This document shows, in pieces, positions 11,548 through 24,593 of a stretch of DNA of 64,000 nucleotides. Source of the stretch: Phytopythium helicoides (Eukaryota > Oomycota > Peronosporomycetes > Pythiales > Pythiaceae); contig JANFNE010000008.1 of NCBI GenBank assembly GCA_024867545.1, positions 62,001 through 126,000 on the forward strand, read 5' to 3'. Position numbers and translations under genes: made by a program. Positions within the stretch are counted from its first letter, which is position 1, and each line of letters begins with the position of its first letter. The notes under the pieces were generated by a model. The model searched no databases and was not told the origin of the DNA. It saw only the letters and a list, made by a program, of their open reading frames with translations.

Positions 11548-12437
11548 GGCGAGGGCGGTCGTGGCGGACGGAGGCGGGCGGCGGGCGCTCGGTGGGCTGG
11601 CGGACGGAGGCGGGCGGTTCGTCTCGAAGGCGGCGGTGGCGCTCGAGAACTGGGCGGCGCCAGGCGCCAGCGGCGGTCGCGAGCCATCACGGGCGGTCGA
11701 CGCCCCATGATTGACGGAGAAGGCCGAGCGAGGCAAGGAAGTGGACGGAAAGGCGAGCGCGCGCGCGACCGCCGCACCGCGACCGCCGGAAGTATAGGTT
11801 CAAGGATCCGCTCGGTCGATGGCTTCAACTTGCGAACACATACAGACGGCAAGTCAGGTTACACTGTAGGTGATCATGGCGTGGGGCGGGGTGGCTTAGC
11901 TGTGTGGGTCACATGAAGGACCTGGCGTCCGCCGAGCACGCGCGAGGTGGGAGCACTCGGCAATATGAACGGACCCATGAGGGTTTCCCTTAAGCTCTAG
12001 CTTGAGGTGTCGTAGTTGAGCGTGAGTTCTTGTGGTTGGATGCATGCTTGGTCGATTGGATCAGTGCAGAAAGTGGCAAAGAGAGAAATATTGCCGTGCC
12101 TTTGAGGACGCCGTCGACCGTGACGATGCCAATTTCCATTTCTAGTGGCGTCGACTGCTACTAGTCATCAGCGCCGCAATTTACTCTGGCTGGTATGGCT
12201 CACCAGTAGAAAAAGAGAGAGAGAGAGAAAGGTCAGAAAGGTGTCGTCCTTGAGTTGCTGTGGATCCAGCAAACGCAGCGCATTTGCCTCAGGAAGTTTC
12301 AATAAAAGTCAAAACCAGATTCAGCTCCATTCACACCTGACCGCCACGCTCACAAAAGCTTCGTGAACACCTCTATCTGCATATATAAATCGAGTCCACA
12401 AGCCGTGGTCAAGACTGCGATCATTCACTACTATCAC
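11548..12437 (-). other. H2-B1 spacer: H2 3' flank and B1 5' region
   Basis: The full-length form of the unit's 5' B region, with the H 3' flank still attached. It contains the counterpart of the MEIDIVTVD ORF seen in the right half, but here a short deletion and substitutions break the frame (an ATG near 12140 reads MEIGIVTVD and then diverges and stops). A GA dinucleotide run lies at 12214-12227. No gene is supported. Confidence 0.55.
12214..12227. repeat. (GA)n microsatellite
   Basis: Seven consecutive GA dinucleotides lie in the H2 3' flank. The right-half copies have a T-rich run at the equivalent place instead. Confidence 0.8.
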
Positions 12438-13373
12438 CTAACCCATGGCCTTCGCGATGGCCGCAAACACCTTCTCTGGGTCCTCCAAGTGAGGGTAGTG
12501 ACCGCACTCGTCCTCCATCGACACCGTCGCATGCGGAACGACGCTCGTGATCCACTCGCCTTCCTTGTCGGCATTCGGGTAGTCGGGGTCCTTGCGTCCA
12601 AGGAATGCCACCACAGCCACTTCCGGCGCCAGCTTCGCAACCGCTGACTCGACGCCGTCCTTGCGCGCATTCATGAAGTACCGCGTGTTGGTGATGCCAC
12701 GTCGATTGTCTTTCAGGTGCTTGCGCAAAATCTCCATCTCGCTGTCCAGGTCGCTTGGCTGATGCACCGGATACAGTGAGCGGTAATACCACGACCATAC
12801 GCCGTTTCCCCACAGCGAGTTGAAGAGCACCGGCGCCACGACCCGGAACACGGCCGCCACCATCGGAGCATCTCGAAGAACCGGACCAAGCAATACCAGA
12901 CCTCGAATGTGGCCGCTCAGCGCCGACGCGCTCGCATGAACGGCAGCGAGCACCATGGATCCGGCCGCCAACGAGTTGCCGAGCAGCACGAACCTCGTCG
13001 TCGGGTCCTCCGTGTGCAGCTCAGTCATGAGTTGCGTGACGTCAGCAGCGACCGACTCGGGACTGAAGGTCGGGTATGAGTGCGACTTGTCGTCGATGGT
13101 AGCCTCCTCGAACCGTCCCGTCGAGTCTCCGAAGCCGCGCAGGTCTCCGAGCAGCACGCGCCAGCCGAGGCGGTCGTGCAGCAGCGGCGCGAGCAGGCGG
13201 AACTGTCGGCGCGTGTCGCCGATGCCCGGCAGGCAGATGGCGACGGTGGCTCCCGCCGTGGGTGAGTGTGGCCGCGAGTCCTCGAAGAAGACGGTGGCGT
13301 CGCTGGTACGCGAGACGCGCAGCAGGTAGTCGCTCGACAGCGGGAAGACGCGCGGGACGGAAGGCGACGGCAT
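12438..13373 (-). CDS. H2: alpha/beta hydrolase (L type)
   Basis: 311 residues from the ATG at 13373. It is nearly identical to H1; the translated copies differ at only two places that I see (GVWSWYY for GVWTWYY, and PDYPNAD for PDYPDAD). The catalytic Ser134, Asp262 and His292 contexts are intact, so it should be functional if H1 is. It lies between B1 and B2 on the same strand. Its leader is about 33 bp shorter than that of H1, the segment just upstream of the uORF start being deleted. Confidence 0.88.
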   Translation of the reverse strand: MPSPSVPRVFPLSSDYLLRVSRTSDATVFFEDSRPHSPTAGATVAICLPGIGDTRRQFRLLAPLLHDRLGWRVLLGDLRGFGDSTGRFEEATIDDKSHSYPTFSPESVAADVTQLMTELHTEDPTTRFVLLGNSLAAGSMVLAAVHASASALSGHIRGLVLLGPVLRDAPMVAAVFRVVAPVLFNSLWGNGVWSWYYRSLYPVHQPSDLDSEMEILRKHLKDNRRGITNTRYFMNARKDGVESAVAKLAPEVAVVAFLGRKDPDYPNADKEGEWITSVVPHATVSMEDECGHYPHLEDPEKVFAAIAKAMG

Positions 13374-13932
13374 GGCCAAGACGCAGGCGGAGACGCAGGC
13401 AGACGTGCGAGGTCCGCGGAGAGTTGGGCAGTGAGGCTAGCGGACGAGCGCCGCGAGCGTCATGGGCGTCGCCAGCCGACGAGCGAGGCAGCAGGCGAGG
13501 TGCATGATGATGGCGGAGGCGCGCGGCATGATACGTGTGGCAAAAGCGAAGCCGACATGGGTACACTGCACTGTCCAGACGAGACGAGCCGAGATTGCTG
13601 TGCTGCTTCCCGAGCGAGTTGGGGTGAGCCTTCGCTTCCTTCCGAGACCAGAGCTGTGCTGCCGCGCGTGAGCTCTCGCGTGTTGTGGCGGTAGACGTGG
13701 GTGAGTTGACGACGAAAGCATGAGGAGACGATGAAAAGCGGCTAAAGGATGTGTTTCTTGATCGGGAGCTTAGGGAAGCGCTAGCTATCAATAATAGTGA
13801 GTGCGCTGCAAAGAGCTCGTCGACTGGCTGGCTGGGTTCGCAGTCGATGACGGGGAGCGAGCGGAGACCGCACTGTGCGTGCGTTGCCATGACGAGGCAC
13901 TCGATAGATAGATAAATACATATCACGCTGAC
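13374..13932 (-). promoter_or_regulatory. B2-H2 spacer: H leader with uORF
   Basis: The L-type uORF (MPRASAIIM, 30 codons) is intact at 13529-13437, but the sequence immediately upstream lacks about 33 bp present in the H1 leader: CGGCATGAT joins directly to ACGTGTGGC. The remainder is B2 3' flank. Confidence 0.5.
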
Positions 13933-16320
13933 CTAGCGGAAGCGAGACGCCTTGCCGGTATCACTCGCGTCGCGGAGAGCCTGGATGCGCTTCAGGTTCG
14001 CCTCACGCTGCGACTGGAAGCGCAAGCTCTCGTTGAACGCGAGAGCGCGCTGTGGGGGCCCCAGTGGGGCGGTCGAGGGTTTCTTGCTGCAGCTGATGCT
14101 GCTCGGGATCGTTCTGGCAGTGGAGGTGCCGGCATGACGCGTTGGTGGCTGCGAGTTCTTCAGCTGCTGCGCTGCGCGAGCGCGGCGTTCTTTCGCGAGC
14201 ATCCGTCCCGCTTGGTATTGCTGCGACTCGCCGTACTTCATATATCGCGAGTCGGCGGCGGGCGGTATCCAGGTTGGCCGATGGCGCTCACCTCGAGCTC
14301 GAGCAGTGGCCTTGACCTTCTTGCTGCTGCTCGTGACAGTCGGCGCGGTGATAGCCGGCGATGTGGTCGATGTCGTGGTCACTACCTCAGGCGTCGAGGC
14401 TGCGACAGCGGTCGGGTCGTCATCGCAATCCGGATTGGATGCGGGCTTAGTGCTCCACGTCACGGTGAGCATCCTTTCAAGCTGGGAGAGTTCACCAGCG
14501 ATGTCATCGTAGCTCTTGATGCCTTCCTCACTCGTCGGTGTAGTATCGACCGTCACGGGCGTCTCAGGCATCACCGGTGTCAATGTTATCTCGAGGGCAT
14601 CAGCAGTAGCTGTTGTCTCCTCGGCAACTACGATGTCATCGATAGCTGTGGGGTCTTCGGTATCTGTGAGCTCGTCTGCAGCGATGAGCTCGTCGGCAGC
14701 TGTGGTCGAGTTAGCAGAGGTATTGGTATTGGAACTCTCGACACCGGATGTACCATCGGGAGACGCTCCACCACCGCAGTCGACAGAAGCATCGGTACTT
14801 GTCGGCACGACACGGCGGCGAGCCAGGATGGCATCGGCAGCGCCTTTCTCGAAGATCTCAGCAAGGGCCGGTACGGACCGCTCGGCTTGTGTCGGGAGAG
14901 TATGCTTGGCGATCGGCGTGGCGCTACAATACCCACTCAACCGACTCAGATACACGGCGGCGACACGGCGCTTGTTCTCGTACTCCAATGCCGTAGTGGT
15001 TGTACATGGAGAGCTCTGGTATTCGTCACTGCGTTGATGGTCCGTGATACGCTCAGGATCGGGACGTGCTTGCTGCGCGGCTCGCTCAGGACCGGTCGAA
15101 TCACACCTGCGACTGCTGCTGACATTGTCTTGAGTCTTCCCACTGCTGCTACGGTCGTCGTCGTCGTCGTCGTCGTCATCGTCGTCCGCCTCCAGTCGTG
15201 ACCAAGGATCTGCTCTCGACGTTGTAATGAGAACGTCGCATGAACTGAGAAGGTCGTGGCTGGATGCGTCGGTCTCTGCTGTCGTAATGAGGACGCAGAG
15301 ATCCGGCTGGGCGGTCGTCGCTTGGACGGCAGGAACTACTACCGAAGCAGCAGTAGCGGTAGTGGTTGACTGGATGGCAGCACAACTCGTTGAATCTTGG
15401 TTCGCAATATGATCACGCGCGGTCTCGAGAGTCAGGTCGTTCGTCGCAGGAAGGGTGATGATATCCATGTGAGTCGTCGTCGTTTCCACTTCCACTGCTT
15501 CTTGAGTGTCGGCACCTTCTCCAGCTTCGTCGGCGTCTTTCTCGTCATCGTGGTCAATGTTTCCCTCGACGAAGTGAAGATATCCATCATCCGTAATGCC
15601 AACAGGTACCAATGGCTCCTCCGATGCGAGGTTGTTGCTGTCCGTTGAGCTAATGTGGCTGCAGTTGGTGATGTCGTCGCAGTTGGTCGATGCTACGCTG
15701 GGACTGGAACTGCCGCGACCTTCCTTCTCGTCGTCGTGATTGTTGTGCTCCTCCTGTTGCTCTTCCTCCTCCTCCTCCTCATACACGAGGCGCGGAACAC
15801 CGCTGTCGCTGTCGAGGTCACTGTTGCAATCACTGTGGCTGTGGCTGTGGCTGTGGCTGTGGCTGTGGCTGTCACCCCAGAATCCACCCGAACCGTTCAG
15901 ACCCAGCAGGCTGCGAAACAACCCGATCGTGTTCGTGTCGTCGTCGACGTCGTAGTATCCATGGGATTCGAAGAAGGCGACGCCGTCGTCCACCTCTCCG
16001 CTGTAGATGGCTCGCAGGTGTCGGTCGAATGGCGTCTTGTCGACTGATGGGACATCAGATGGCGCGGTGGCATCCAGGCTGGTACTGGAAGACTTGGCGC
16101 GGGTACTGTCGCTGGCCCAGAACTCGACTTCAGACTCGACCTCGACTTTGACCACGGTCCCAGTCACGTTCGCATCCATCGGCACCGTATCGAGGTAACT
16201 GTGCTCCTCGAAGAAGGCGAGTCCATCGACGTCCTCGCCTGCGTACAGCGCACGAAGATGCTGGTCGAAGAGCGACTCGTTCGTGAGGGAAGGTTCTGGG
16301 TCGCTCGTGCACGATCCATC

Positions 16321-16351
<31 letters not shown>

Positions 16352-16956
16352 TTGATGTTGAAGCTGAAGCTGACGCCATCGGTGTTCAGGATATCGTAGT
16401 AGTCGGACAAGGCATCGCGGTTGTCCTTGACGTCATCGGCGGTGGCGGCACTCTCAAAGTCGCACTCTTCTTCCTCACTGTCGATCCGCAAGTCGCCGTC
16501 GATACCGACATCACTCTCGCTGTTCTCCGTCTCGGACGCGTCGTCAAGCTGCTCCATCTTGTCTTCCTGTGCGAGCTCCCACTGCTCGAGGGCCTCACGA
16601 GCCGACTCGAGCCGCTTGGTCGCCGCAGCGAGCTCGCGCTGGCGCTCTCTCTCGTGCTGCCAGTCCACGTCTCGCTCGAGGTCGTGTCGGGTCGTGATCG
16701 CCGCCTTGTTCTTGTCGGCCGCGAGCACGTCGGCCATGGTGGTCGGGAAGCGCGGCGTGGCGGCCATCACGGCCTCCATCTCGCTCCTGCGCTCAATCTC
16801 TCGCTGGGTCTCGAGCGCGCGCTCGTGTCGGTGCTTGGCGTCCATCGCGTCCAGCTGGCGCTCGGCGGCCTGGAGGGCGTCGGTCGAGGCGGTCGAGGCA
16901 GTCGAGGCGGTCGAAGAGGTCGAAGAAGTCGAGGAGGTCATGGTGCGGACGGTCAT
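13933..16956 (-). CDS. B2: large acidic low-complexity protein (L type)
   Basis: 1,007 residues from the shared ATG at 16956, same layout as B1. Differences from B1 include MTVRTM for MSVRAM at the start, a longer Asn-Ser run before the first FDxHLRA repeat, SHSHSH followed by DCNSDLDSD instead of HIDSDFDSD, and a shorter segment near the C-terminus (NSQPPTRHAG). No frameshift or stop was seen. It is the last left-half copy that still has an H gene on its 3' side. Confidence 0.8.
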
Positions 16957-17785
16957 GGCGAGGGCGGTCGTGGCGGACGGAGGCGGGCGGCGGGCGCTCG
17001 GTGGGCTGGCGGACGGAGGCGGGCGGTTCGTCTCGAAGGCGGCGGTGGCGCTCGAGAACTGGGCGGCGCCAGGCGCCAGCGGCGGTCGCGAGCCATCACG
17101 GGCGGTCGACGCCCCATGATTGACGGAGAAGGCCGAGCGAGGCAAGGAAGTGGACGGAAAGGCGAGCGCGCGCGCGACCGCCGCACCGCGACCGCCGGAA
17201 GTATAGGTTCAAGGATCCGCTCGGTCGATGGCTTCAACTTGCGAACACATACAGACGGCAAGTCAGGTACACTGTAGGTGATCATGGGGTGGCTTAGCTG
17301 TGTGGGTCACATGAAGGACCTGGCGTCCGGCGCCGAGCACGCGCGGCATGATCGGATGGAGCACGTAACGGACGCGGGGTCGGATACGTGTGGCAAAAGC
17401 GAAGCCGACATGGGTACACTGCACTGTCCAGACGAGACGAGCCGAGATTGCTGTGCTGCTTCCCGAGCGAGTTGGGGTGAGCCTTCGCTTCCTTCCGAGA
17501 CCAGAGCTGTGCTGCCGCGCGTGAGCTCTCGCGTGTTGTGGCGGTAGACGTGGGTGAGTTGACGACGAAAGCATGAGGAGACGATGAAAAGCGGCTAAAG
17601 GATGTGTTTCTTGATCGGGAGCTTAGGGAAGCGCTAGCTATCAATAACAGTGAGTGCGCTGCAAAGAGCTCGTCGACTGGCTGGCTGGGTTCGCAGTCGA
17701 TGACGGGGAGCGAGCGGAGACCGCACTGTGCGTGCGTTGCCATGACGAGGCACTCGATAGATAAATAAATACATATCACGCTGAC
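16957..17785 (-). other. B3-B2 spacer with first H-deletion scar
   Basis: The B2 5' region is joined directly to the B3 3' flank; the hydrolase gene and its 3' flank are missing. At 17334-17350 sequence matching the upstream side of a full unit (GCCGAGCACGCGCG) runs straight into sequence matching the H leader (GCGCGGCATGATCGG); the shared GCGCG marks the junction. About 1.58 kb has been lost relative to the B1-H2-B2 arrangement. Confidence 0.75.
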
Positions 17786-19009
17786 CTAGCGGAAGCGAGA
17801 CGCCTTGCCGGTATCACTCGCGTCGCGGAGAGCCTGGATGCGCTTCAGGTTCGCCTCACGCTGCGACTGGAAGCGCAAGCTCTCGCTGAACGCGAGAGCG
17901 CGCTGTGGGGGCCTCAGTGGGGCGGTCGAGGGTTTCTTGCTGCAGCTGATGCTGCTCGGGATGGTTCGGGCGGTGGAGGTGGTGGCATGACGCGTTGCTC
18001 GCTGCGAGTTCATCTTCAGCTGCTGCGCTGCGCGAGCGCGGCGTTCTTTCGCGAGCATCCGTCCCGCTTGGTATTGCTGCGACTCGCCGTACTTCATATA
18101 TCGCGAGTCGGCGGCGGGCGGTATCCAGGTTGGCCGATGGCGCTCACCTCGAGCTCGAGCAGTGGCCTTGACCTTCTTGCTGCTGCTCGTGACAGTCGGC
18201 GCGGTGATAGCCGGCGATGTGGTCGATATCGTGGTCACTACCTCAGACGTCGAGGCTGCGACAGCGGTCGGGTCGTCATCGCAATCCGGATTGGATGCGG
18301 GCTTAGTGCTCCACGTCACGGTGAGCATCCTTTCAAGCTGGGAGAGTTCGCCAGCGATGTCATCGTAGCTCTTGATGCCTTCCTCACTCGCCGGTGTAGT
18401 ATCGAGCGTCACGGGCGTCTCAGGCGTCACCGACGTCAATGTTATCTCGAGGGCATCAGCAGTAGCTGTTGTCTCCTCGGCAACTACGATGTCATCGATA
18501 GCTGTGGGGTCTTCGGTATCTGTGAGCTCGTCTGCAGCGATGAGCTCGTCGGCAGCTGTGGTCGAGTTAGCAGAGGTATTGGTATTGGAACTCTCGACAC
18601 CGGATGTACCATCGGGAGACGCTCCACCACCGCAGTCGACAGAAGCATCGGTACTTGTCGGCACGACACGGCGGCGAGCCAGGATGGCATCCGCAGCGCC
18701 TTTCTCGAAGATCTCAGCAAGGGCCGGTACCGACCGCTCGGCTTGTGTCGGGAGAGCACACTTGGCGATCGACGTGGAGCTACAATACCCACTCAACCGA
18801 CTCAGATACACGGCGGCGACACGGCGCTTGTTCTCGTATCCCAATGCCGTAGTGGTTGTACATGGAGAGCTCTGGCATTCGTCACTGCGTTGATGGTCCG
18901 TGATACGCTCAGGATCGGGACGTGCTTGCTGCGCGGCTCGCTCAGGACCGGTCGAATCACACCTGCGGCTGCTGCTCACATCGTCTTGAGTCTTCCCACT
19001 GCTGCTACG

Positions 19010-19042
<33 letters not shown>

Positions 19043-20170
19043 CGCCTCCAGTCTTGACCCAGGATCTGCTCTCGACGTTGTAATGAGAACGTCGCGTGAA
19101 CCGAGAAGATCGTGGCTGGCTGCGCCGGCCTCTGCTGTCGTAATGAGGACGCAGAGATCCGGCTGGGCGGTCGTCGCTTGGACGGCAGGAACCAGTAGAG
19201 AAGCAGCAGTAGCGGTAGTGGTTGACTGGATGGCAGCACAGGTCGTCGAAGCTTGGTTCGCAATATGATCACGCGCGGTCTCGAGAGTCAGGTCGTTAGT
19301 CGCAGGAAGGGTGATGATATCCATGTGAGTCGTCGTCGTTTCCACTTCCACTTCTTCTTGAGTGTCGGCACCTTCTCCAGCTTCGTCGGCGTCTTTCTCG
19401 TCATCGTGGTCAATGTTTCCCTCGACGAAGTGAAGATATCCATCATCCGTAATGCCAACAGGTACCAATGGCTCCTCCGATGCGAGGTTGTTGCTGTCCG
19501 TTGAGCTAATGTGGCTGCAGTTGGTGATGTCGTCGCAGTTGGTCGATGCTACGCTGGGACTGGAACTGCCGCGACCTTCCTTCTCGTCGTCGTGATTGTT
19601 GTGCTCCTCCTGTTGCTCTTCCTCCTCCTCCTCCTCATACACGAGGCGCGGAACACCGCTGTCGCTGTCGAGGTCACTGTTGCAATCACTGTGGCTGTGG
19701 CTGTGGCTGTGGCTGTGGCTGTCACCCCAGAATCCACCCGAACCGTTCAGACCCAGCAGGCTGCGAAACAACCCGATCGTGTTCGTGTCGTCGTCGACGT
19801 CGTAGTATCCATGGGATTCGAAGAAGGCGACGCCGTCGTCCACCTCTCCGCTGTAGATGGCTCGCAGGTGTCGGTCGAATGGCGTCTTGCCGACTGATGG
19901 GACATCAGATGGCGCGGTGGCATCCAGGCTGATACTGGAAGACTTGGCGCGGGTACTGTCGCTGGCCCAGAACTCGACTTCAGACTCGACCTCGACTTTG
20001 ACCACGGTCCCAGTCACGTTCGCATCCATCGGCACCGTATCGAGGTAACTGTGCTCCTCGAAGAAGGCGAGTCCATCGACGTCCTCGCCTGCGTACAGCG
20101 CACGAAGATGCTGGTCGAAGAGCGACTCGTTCGTGAGGGAAGGTTCTGGGTCGCTCGTGCACGATCCATC

Positions 20171-20201
<31 letters not shown>

Positions 20202-20806
20202 TTGATGTTGATGTTGAAGCTGAAGCCATCGGTGTTCAGGATATCGTAGTAGTCGGACAAGGCATCGCGGTTGTCCTTGACGTCATCGGCGGTGGCGGCA
20301 CTCTCAAAGTCGCACTCTTCTTCCTCACTGTCGATCCGCAAGTCGCCGTCGATACCGACATCACTCTCGCTGTTCTCCGTCTCGGACGCGTCGTCAAGCT
20401 GCTCCATCTTGTCTTCCTGTGCGAGCTCCCACTGCTCGAGGGCCTCACGAGCCGACTCGAGCCGCTTGGTCGCCGCAGCGAGCTCGCGCTGGCGCTCTCT
20501 CTCGTGCTGCCAGTCCACGTCTCGCTCGAGGTCGTGTCTGGTCGTGATCGCCGCCTTGTTCTTGTCGGCCGCGAGCACGGCGGCCATGGTGGTCGGGAAG
20601 CGCGGCGTGGCGGCCATCACGGCCTCCATCTCGCTCCTGCGCTCGAGCTCTCGGTGGGTCTCGAGCGCGCGCTCGTGTCGGTGCTTGGCGTCCATCGCGT
20701 CCAGCTGGCGCTCGGCGGCCTGGAGGGCGTCGGTCGAGGCGGTCGAAGAGGTCGAGGCGGTCGAAGAGGTCGAATAGGTCGAGGAGGTCATGGCGCGGAC
20801 GGACAT
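17786..20806 (-). CDS. B3: large acidic low-complexity protein (L type)
   Basis: 1,006 residues from the shared ATG at 20806. It differs from B1/B2 in a block around the Asp run (EAGAASHDLLGSRD, DPGSRLEAD, GYCSSTSIAKCAL) that it shares with B4 and B5. It is almost identical to B4: by eye the only differences are one Asn-Ser dipeptide and Val versus Gly before the Glu run (PRLVYEEE/PRLGYEEE). The frame is intact. Confidence 0.8.
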
Positions 20807-21578
20807 GGCGAGGGCGGTCGTGGCGGACGGAGGCGGGCGGCGGGCGCTCGGTGGGCTGGCGGACGGAGGCGGGCGGTTCGTCTCGAAGGCGGCGGTGGCG
20901 CTCGAGAACTGGGCGGCGCCAGGCGCCAGCGGCGGTCGCGAGTCATCACGGGCGGTCGACGCCCCATGATTGACGGAGAAGGCCGAGCGAGGCAAGGAAG
21001 TGGACGGAAAGGCGAGCGCGCGCGCGACCGCCGCACCGCGACCGCCGGAAGTATAGGTTCAAGGATCCGCTCGGTCGATGGCTTCAACTTGCGAACACAT
21101 ACAGACGGCAAGTCAGGTACACTGTAGGTGATCATGGGGTATGATCGGATGGAGCACGTAACGGCCGCGGGGTCGGATACGTGTGGCAAAAGCGAAGCCG
21201 ACATGGGTACACTGCACTGTCCAGACGAGACGAGCCGAGATTGCTGTGCTGCTTCCCGAGCGAGTTGGGGTGAGCCTTCGCTTCCTTCCGAGACCAGAGC
21301 TGTGCTGCCGCGCGTGAGCTCTCGCGTGTTGTGGCGGTAGACGTGGGTGAGTTGACGACGAAAGCATGAGGAGACGATGAAAAGCGGCTAAAGGATGTGT
21401 TTCTTGATCGGGAGCTTAGGGAAGCGCTAGCTATCAATAACAGTGAGTGCGCTGCAAAGAGCTCGTCGACTGGCTGGCTGGGTTCGCAGTCGATGACGGG
21501 GAGCGAGCGGAGACCGCACTGTGCGTGCGTTGCCATGACGAGGCACTCGATAGATAAATAAATACATATCACGCTGAC
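20807..21578 (-). other. B4-B3 spacer with second, larger deletion
   Basis: Like the B3-B2 spacer but about 57 bp shorter: the stretch holding the first scar is itself gone, so ATCATGGGGT joins ATGATCGGATGG at about 21140. The same junction is seen in the next two spacers to the right, so it arose once and was copied. Confidence 0.75.
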
Positions 21579-22802
21579 CTAGCGGAAGCGAGACGCCTTG
21601 CCGGTATCACTCGCGTCGCGGAGAGCCTGGATGCGCTTCAGGTTCGCCTCACGCTGCGACTGGAAGCGCAAGCTCTCGCTGAACGCGAGAGCGCGCTGTG
21701 GGGGCCTCAGTGGGGCGGTCGAGGGTTTCTTGCTGCAGCTGATGCTGCTCGGGATGGTTCGGGCGGTGGAGGTGGTGGCATGACGCGTTGCTCGCTGCGA
21801 GTTCATCTTCAGCTGCTGCGCTGCGCGAGCGCGGCGTTCTTTCGCGAGCATCCGTCCCGCTTGGTATTGCTGCGACTCGCCGTACTTCATATATCGCGAG
21901 TCGGCGGCGGGCGGTATCCAGGTTGGCCGATGGCGCTCACCTCGAGCTCGAGCAGTGGCCTTGACCTTCTTGCTGCTGCTCGTGACAGTCGGCGCGGTGA
22001 TAGCCGGCGATGTGGTCGATATCGTGGTCACTACCTCAGACGTCGAGGCTGCGACAGCGGTCGGGTCGTCATCGCAATCCGGATTGGATGCGGGCTTAGT
22101 GCTCCACGTCACGGTGAGCATCCTTTCAAGCTGGGAGAGTTCGCCAGCGATGTCATCGTAGCTCTTGATGCCTTCCTCACTCGCCGGTGTAGTATCGAGC
22201 GTCACGGGCGTCTCAGGCGTCACCGACGTCAATGTTATCTCGAGGGCATCAGCAGTAGCTGTTGTCTCCTCGGCAACTACGATGTCATCGATAGCTGTGG
22301 GGTCTTCGGTATCTGTGAGCTCGTCTGCAGCGATGAGCTCGTCGGCAGCTGTGGTCGAGTTAGCAGAGGTATTGGTATTGGAACTCTCGACACCGGATGT
22401 ACCATCGGGAGACGCTCCACCACCGCAGTCGACAGAAGCATCGGTACTTGTCGGCACGACACGGCGGCGAGCCAGGATGGCATCCGCAGCGCCTTTCTCG
22501 AAGATCTCAGCAAGGGCCGGTACCGACCGCTCGGCTTGTGTCGGGAGAGCACACTTGGCGATCGACGTGGAGCTACAATACCCACTCAACCGACTCAGAT
22601 ACACGGCGGCGACACGGCGCTTGTTCTCGTATCCCAATGCCGTAGTGGTTGTACATGGAGAGCTCTGGCATTCGTCACTGCGTTGATGGTCCGTGATACG
22701 CTCAGGATCGGGACGTGCTTGCTGCGCGGCTCGCTCAGGACCGGTCGAATCACACCTGCGGCTGCTGCTCACATCGTCTTGAGTCTTCCCACTGCTGCTA
22801 CG

Positions 22803-22835
<33 letters not shown>

Positions 22836-24593
22836 CGCCTCCAGTCTTGACCCAGGATCTGCTCTCGACGTTGTAATGAGAACGTCGCGTGAACCGAGAA
22901 GATCGTGGCTGGCTGCGCCGGCCTCTGCTGTCGTAATGAGGACGCAGAGATCCGGCTGGGCGGTCGTCGCTTGGACGGCAGGAACCAGTAGAGAAGCAGC
23001 AGTAGCGGTAGTGGTTGACTGGATGGCAGCACAGGTCGTCGAAGCTTGGTTCGCAATATGATCACGCGCGGTCTCGAGAGTCAGGTCGTTAGTCGCAGGA
23101 AGGGTGATGATATCCATGTGAGTCGTCGTCGTTTCCACTTCCACTTCTTCTTGAGTGTCGGCACCTTCTCCAGCTTCGTCGGCGTCTTTCTCGTCATCGT
23201 GGTCAATGTTTCCCTCGACGAAGTGAAGATATCCATCATCCGTAATGCCAACAGGTACCAATGGCTCCTCCGATGCGAGGTTGTTGCTGTCCGTTGAGCT
23301 AATGTGGCTGCAGTTGGTGATGTCGTCGCAGTTGGTCGATGCTACGCTGGGACTGGAACTGCCGCGACCTTCCTTCTCGTCGTCGTGATTGTTGTGCTCC
23401 TCCTGTTGCTCTTCCTCCTCCTCCTCCTCATACCCGAGGCGCGGAACACCGCTGTCGCTGTCGAGGTCACTGTTGCAATCACTGTGGCTGTGGCTGTGGC
23501 TGTGGCTGTGGCTGTCACCCCAGAATCCACCCGAACCGTTCAGACCCAGCAGGCTGCGAAACAACCCGATCGTGTTCGTGTCGTCGTCGACGTCGTAGTA
23601 TCCATGGGATTCGAAGAAGGCGACGCCGTCGTCCACCTCTCCGCTGTAGATGGCTCGCAGGTGTCGGTCGAATGGCGTCTTGCCGACTGATGGGACATCA
23701 GATGGCGCGGTGGCATCCAGGCTGATACTGGAAGACTTGGCGCGGGTACTGTCGCTGGCCCAGAACTCGACTTCAGACTCGACCTCGACTTTGACCACGG
23801 TCCCAGTCACGTTCGCATCCATCGGCACCGTATCGAGGTAACTGTGCTCCTCGAAGAAGGCGAGTCCATCGACGTCCTCGCCTGCGTACAGCGCACGAAG
23901 ATGCTGGTCGAAGAGCGACTCGTTCGTGAGGGAAGGTTCTGGGTCGCTCGTGCACGATCCATCGCTGTTGCTGTTGCTGTTGCTGTTGTTGATGTTGATG
24001 TTGAAGCTGAAGCCATCGGTGTTCAGGATATCGTAGTAGTCGGACAAGGCATCGCGGTTGTCCTTGACGTCATCGGCGGTGGCGGCACTCTCAAAGTCGC
24101 ACTCTTCTTCCTCACTGTCGATCCGCAAGTCGCCGTCGATACCGACATCACTCTCGCTGTTCTCCGTCTCGGACGCGTCGTCAAGCTGCTCCATCTTGTC
24201 TTCCTGTGCGAGCTCCCACTGCTCGAGGGCCTCACGAGCCGACTCGAGCCGCTTGGTCGCCGCAGCGAGCTCGCGCTGGCGCTCTCTCTCGTGCTGCCAG
24301 TCCACGTCTCGCTCGAGGTCGTGTCTGGTCGTGATCGCCGCCTTGTTCTTGTCGGCCGCGAGCACGGCGGCCATGGTGGTCGGGAAGCGCGGCGTGGCGG
24401 CCATCACGGCCTCCATCTCGCTCCTGCGCTCGAGCTCTCGGTGGGTCTCGAGCGCGCGCTCGTGTCGGTGCTTGGCGTCCATCGCGTCCAGCTGGCGCTC
24501 GGCGGCCTGGAGGGCGTCGGTCGAGGCGGTCGAAGAGGTCGAGGCGGTCGAAGAGGTCGAATAGGTCGAGGAGGTCATGGCGCGGACGGACAT
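21579..24593 (-). CDS. B4: large acidic low-complexity protein (L type)
   Basis: 1,004 residues from the shared ATG at 24593, intact, nearly identical to B3 over its whole length. Its C-terminal half and 3' flank also match B5. It is the middle member of the compact H-less run. Confidence 0.8.

Noticed and set aside
10798..11916. Long open frames (356 to 372 codons) antisense to the N-terminal half of every B gene
   Set aside because: They recur in all copies only because the B DNA itself is conserved. Their products are Val/Arg/Gly-rich mirror translations of acidic, Ser-rich coding sequence, with no domain.
13042..13926. 294-codon frame running from the B 3' flank across the spacer into H2 (and similar frames in other spacers)
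   Set aside because: The frame is broken by different indels in other copies (for example before H1), and its second half is an alternative frame of the hydrolase.
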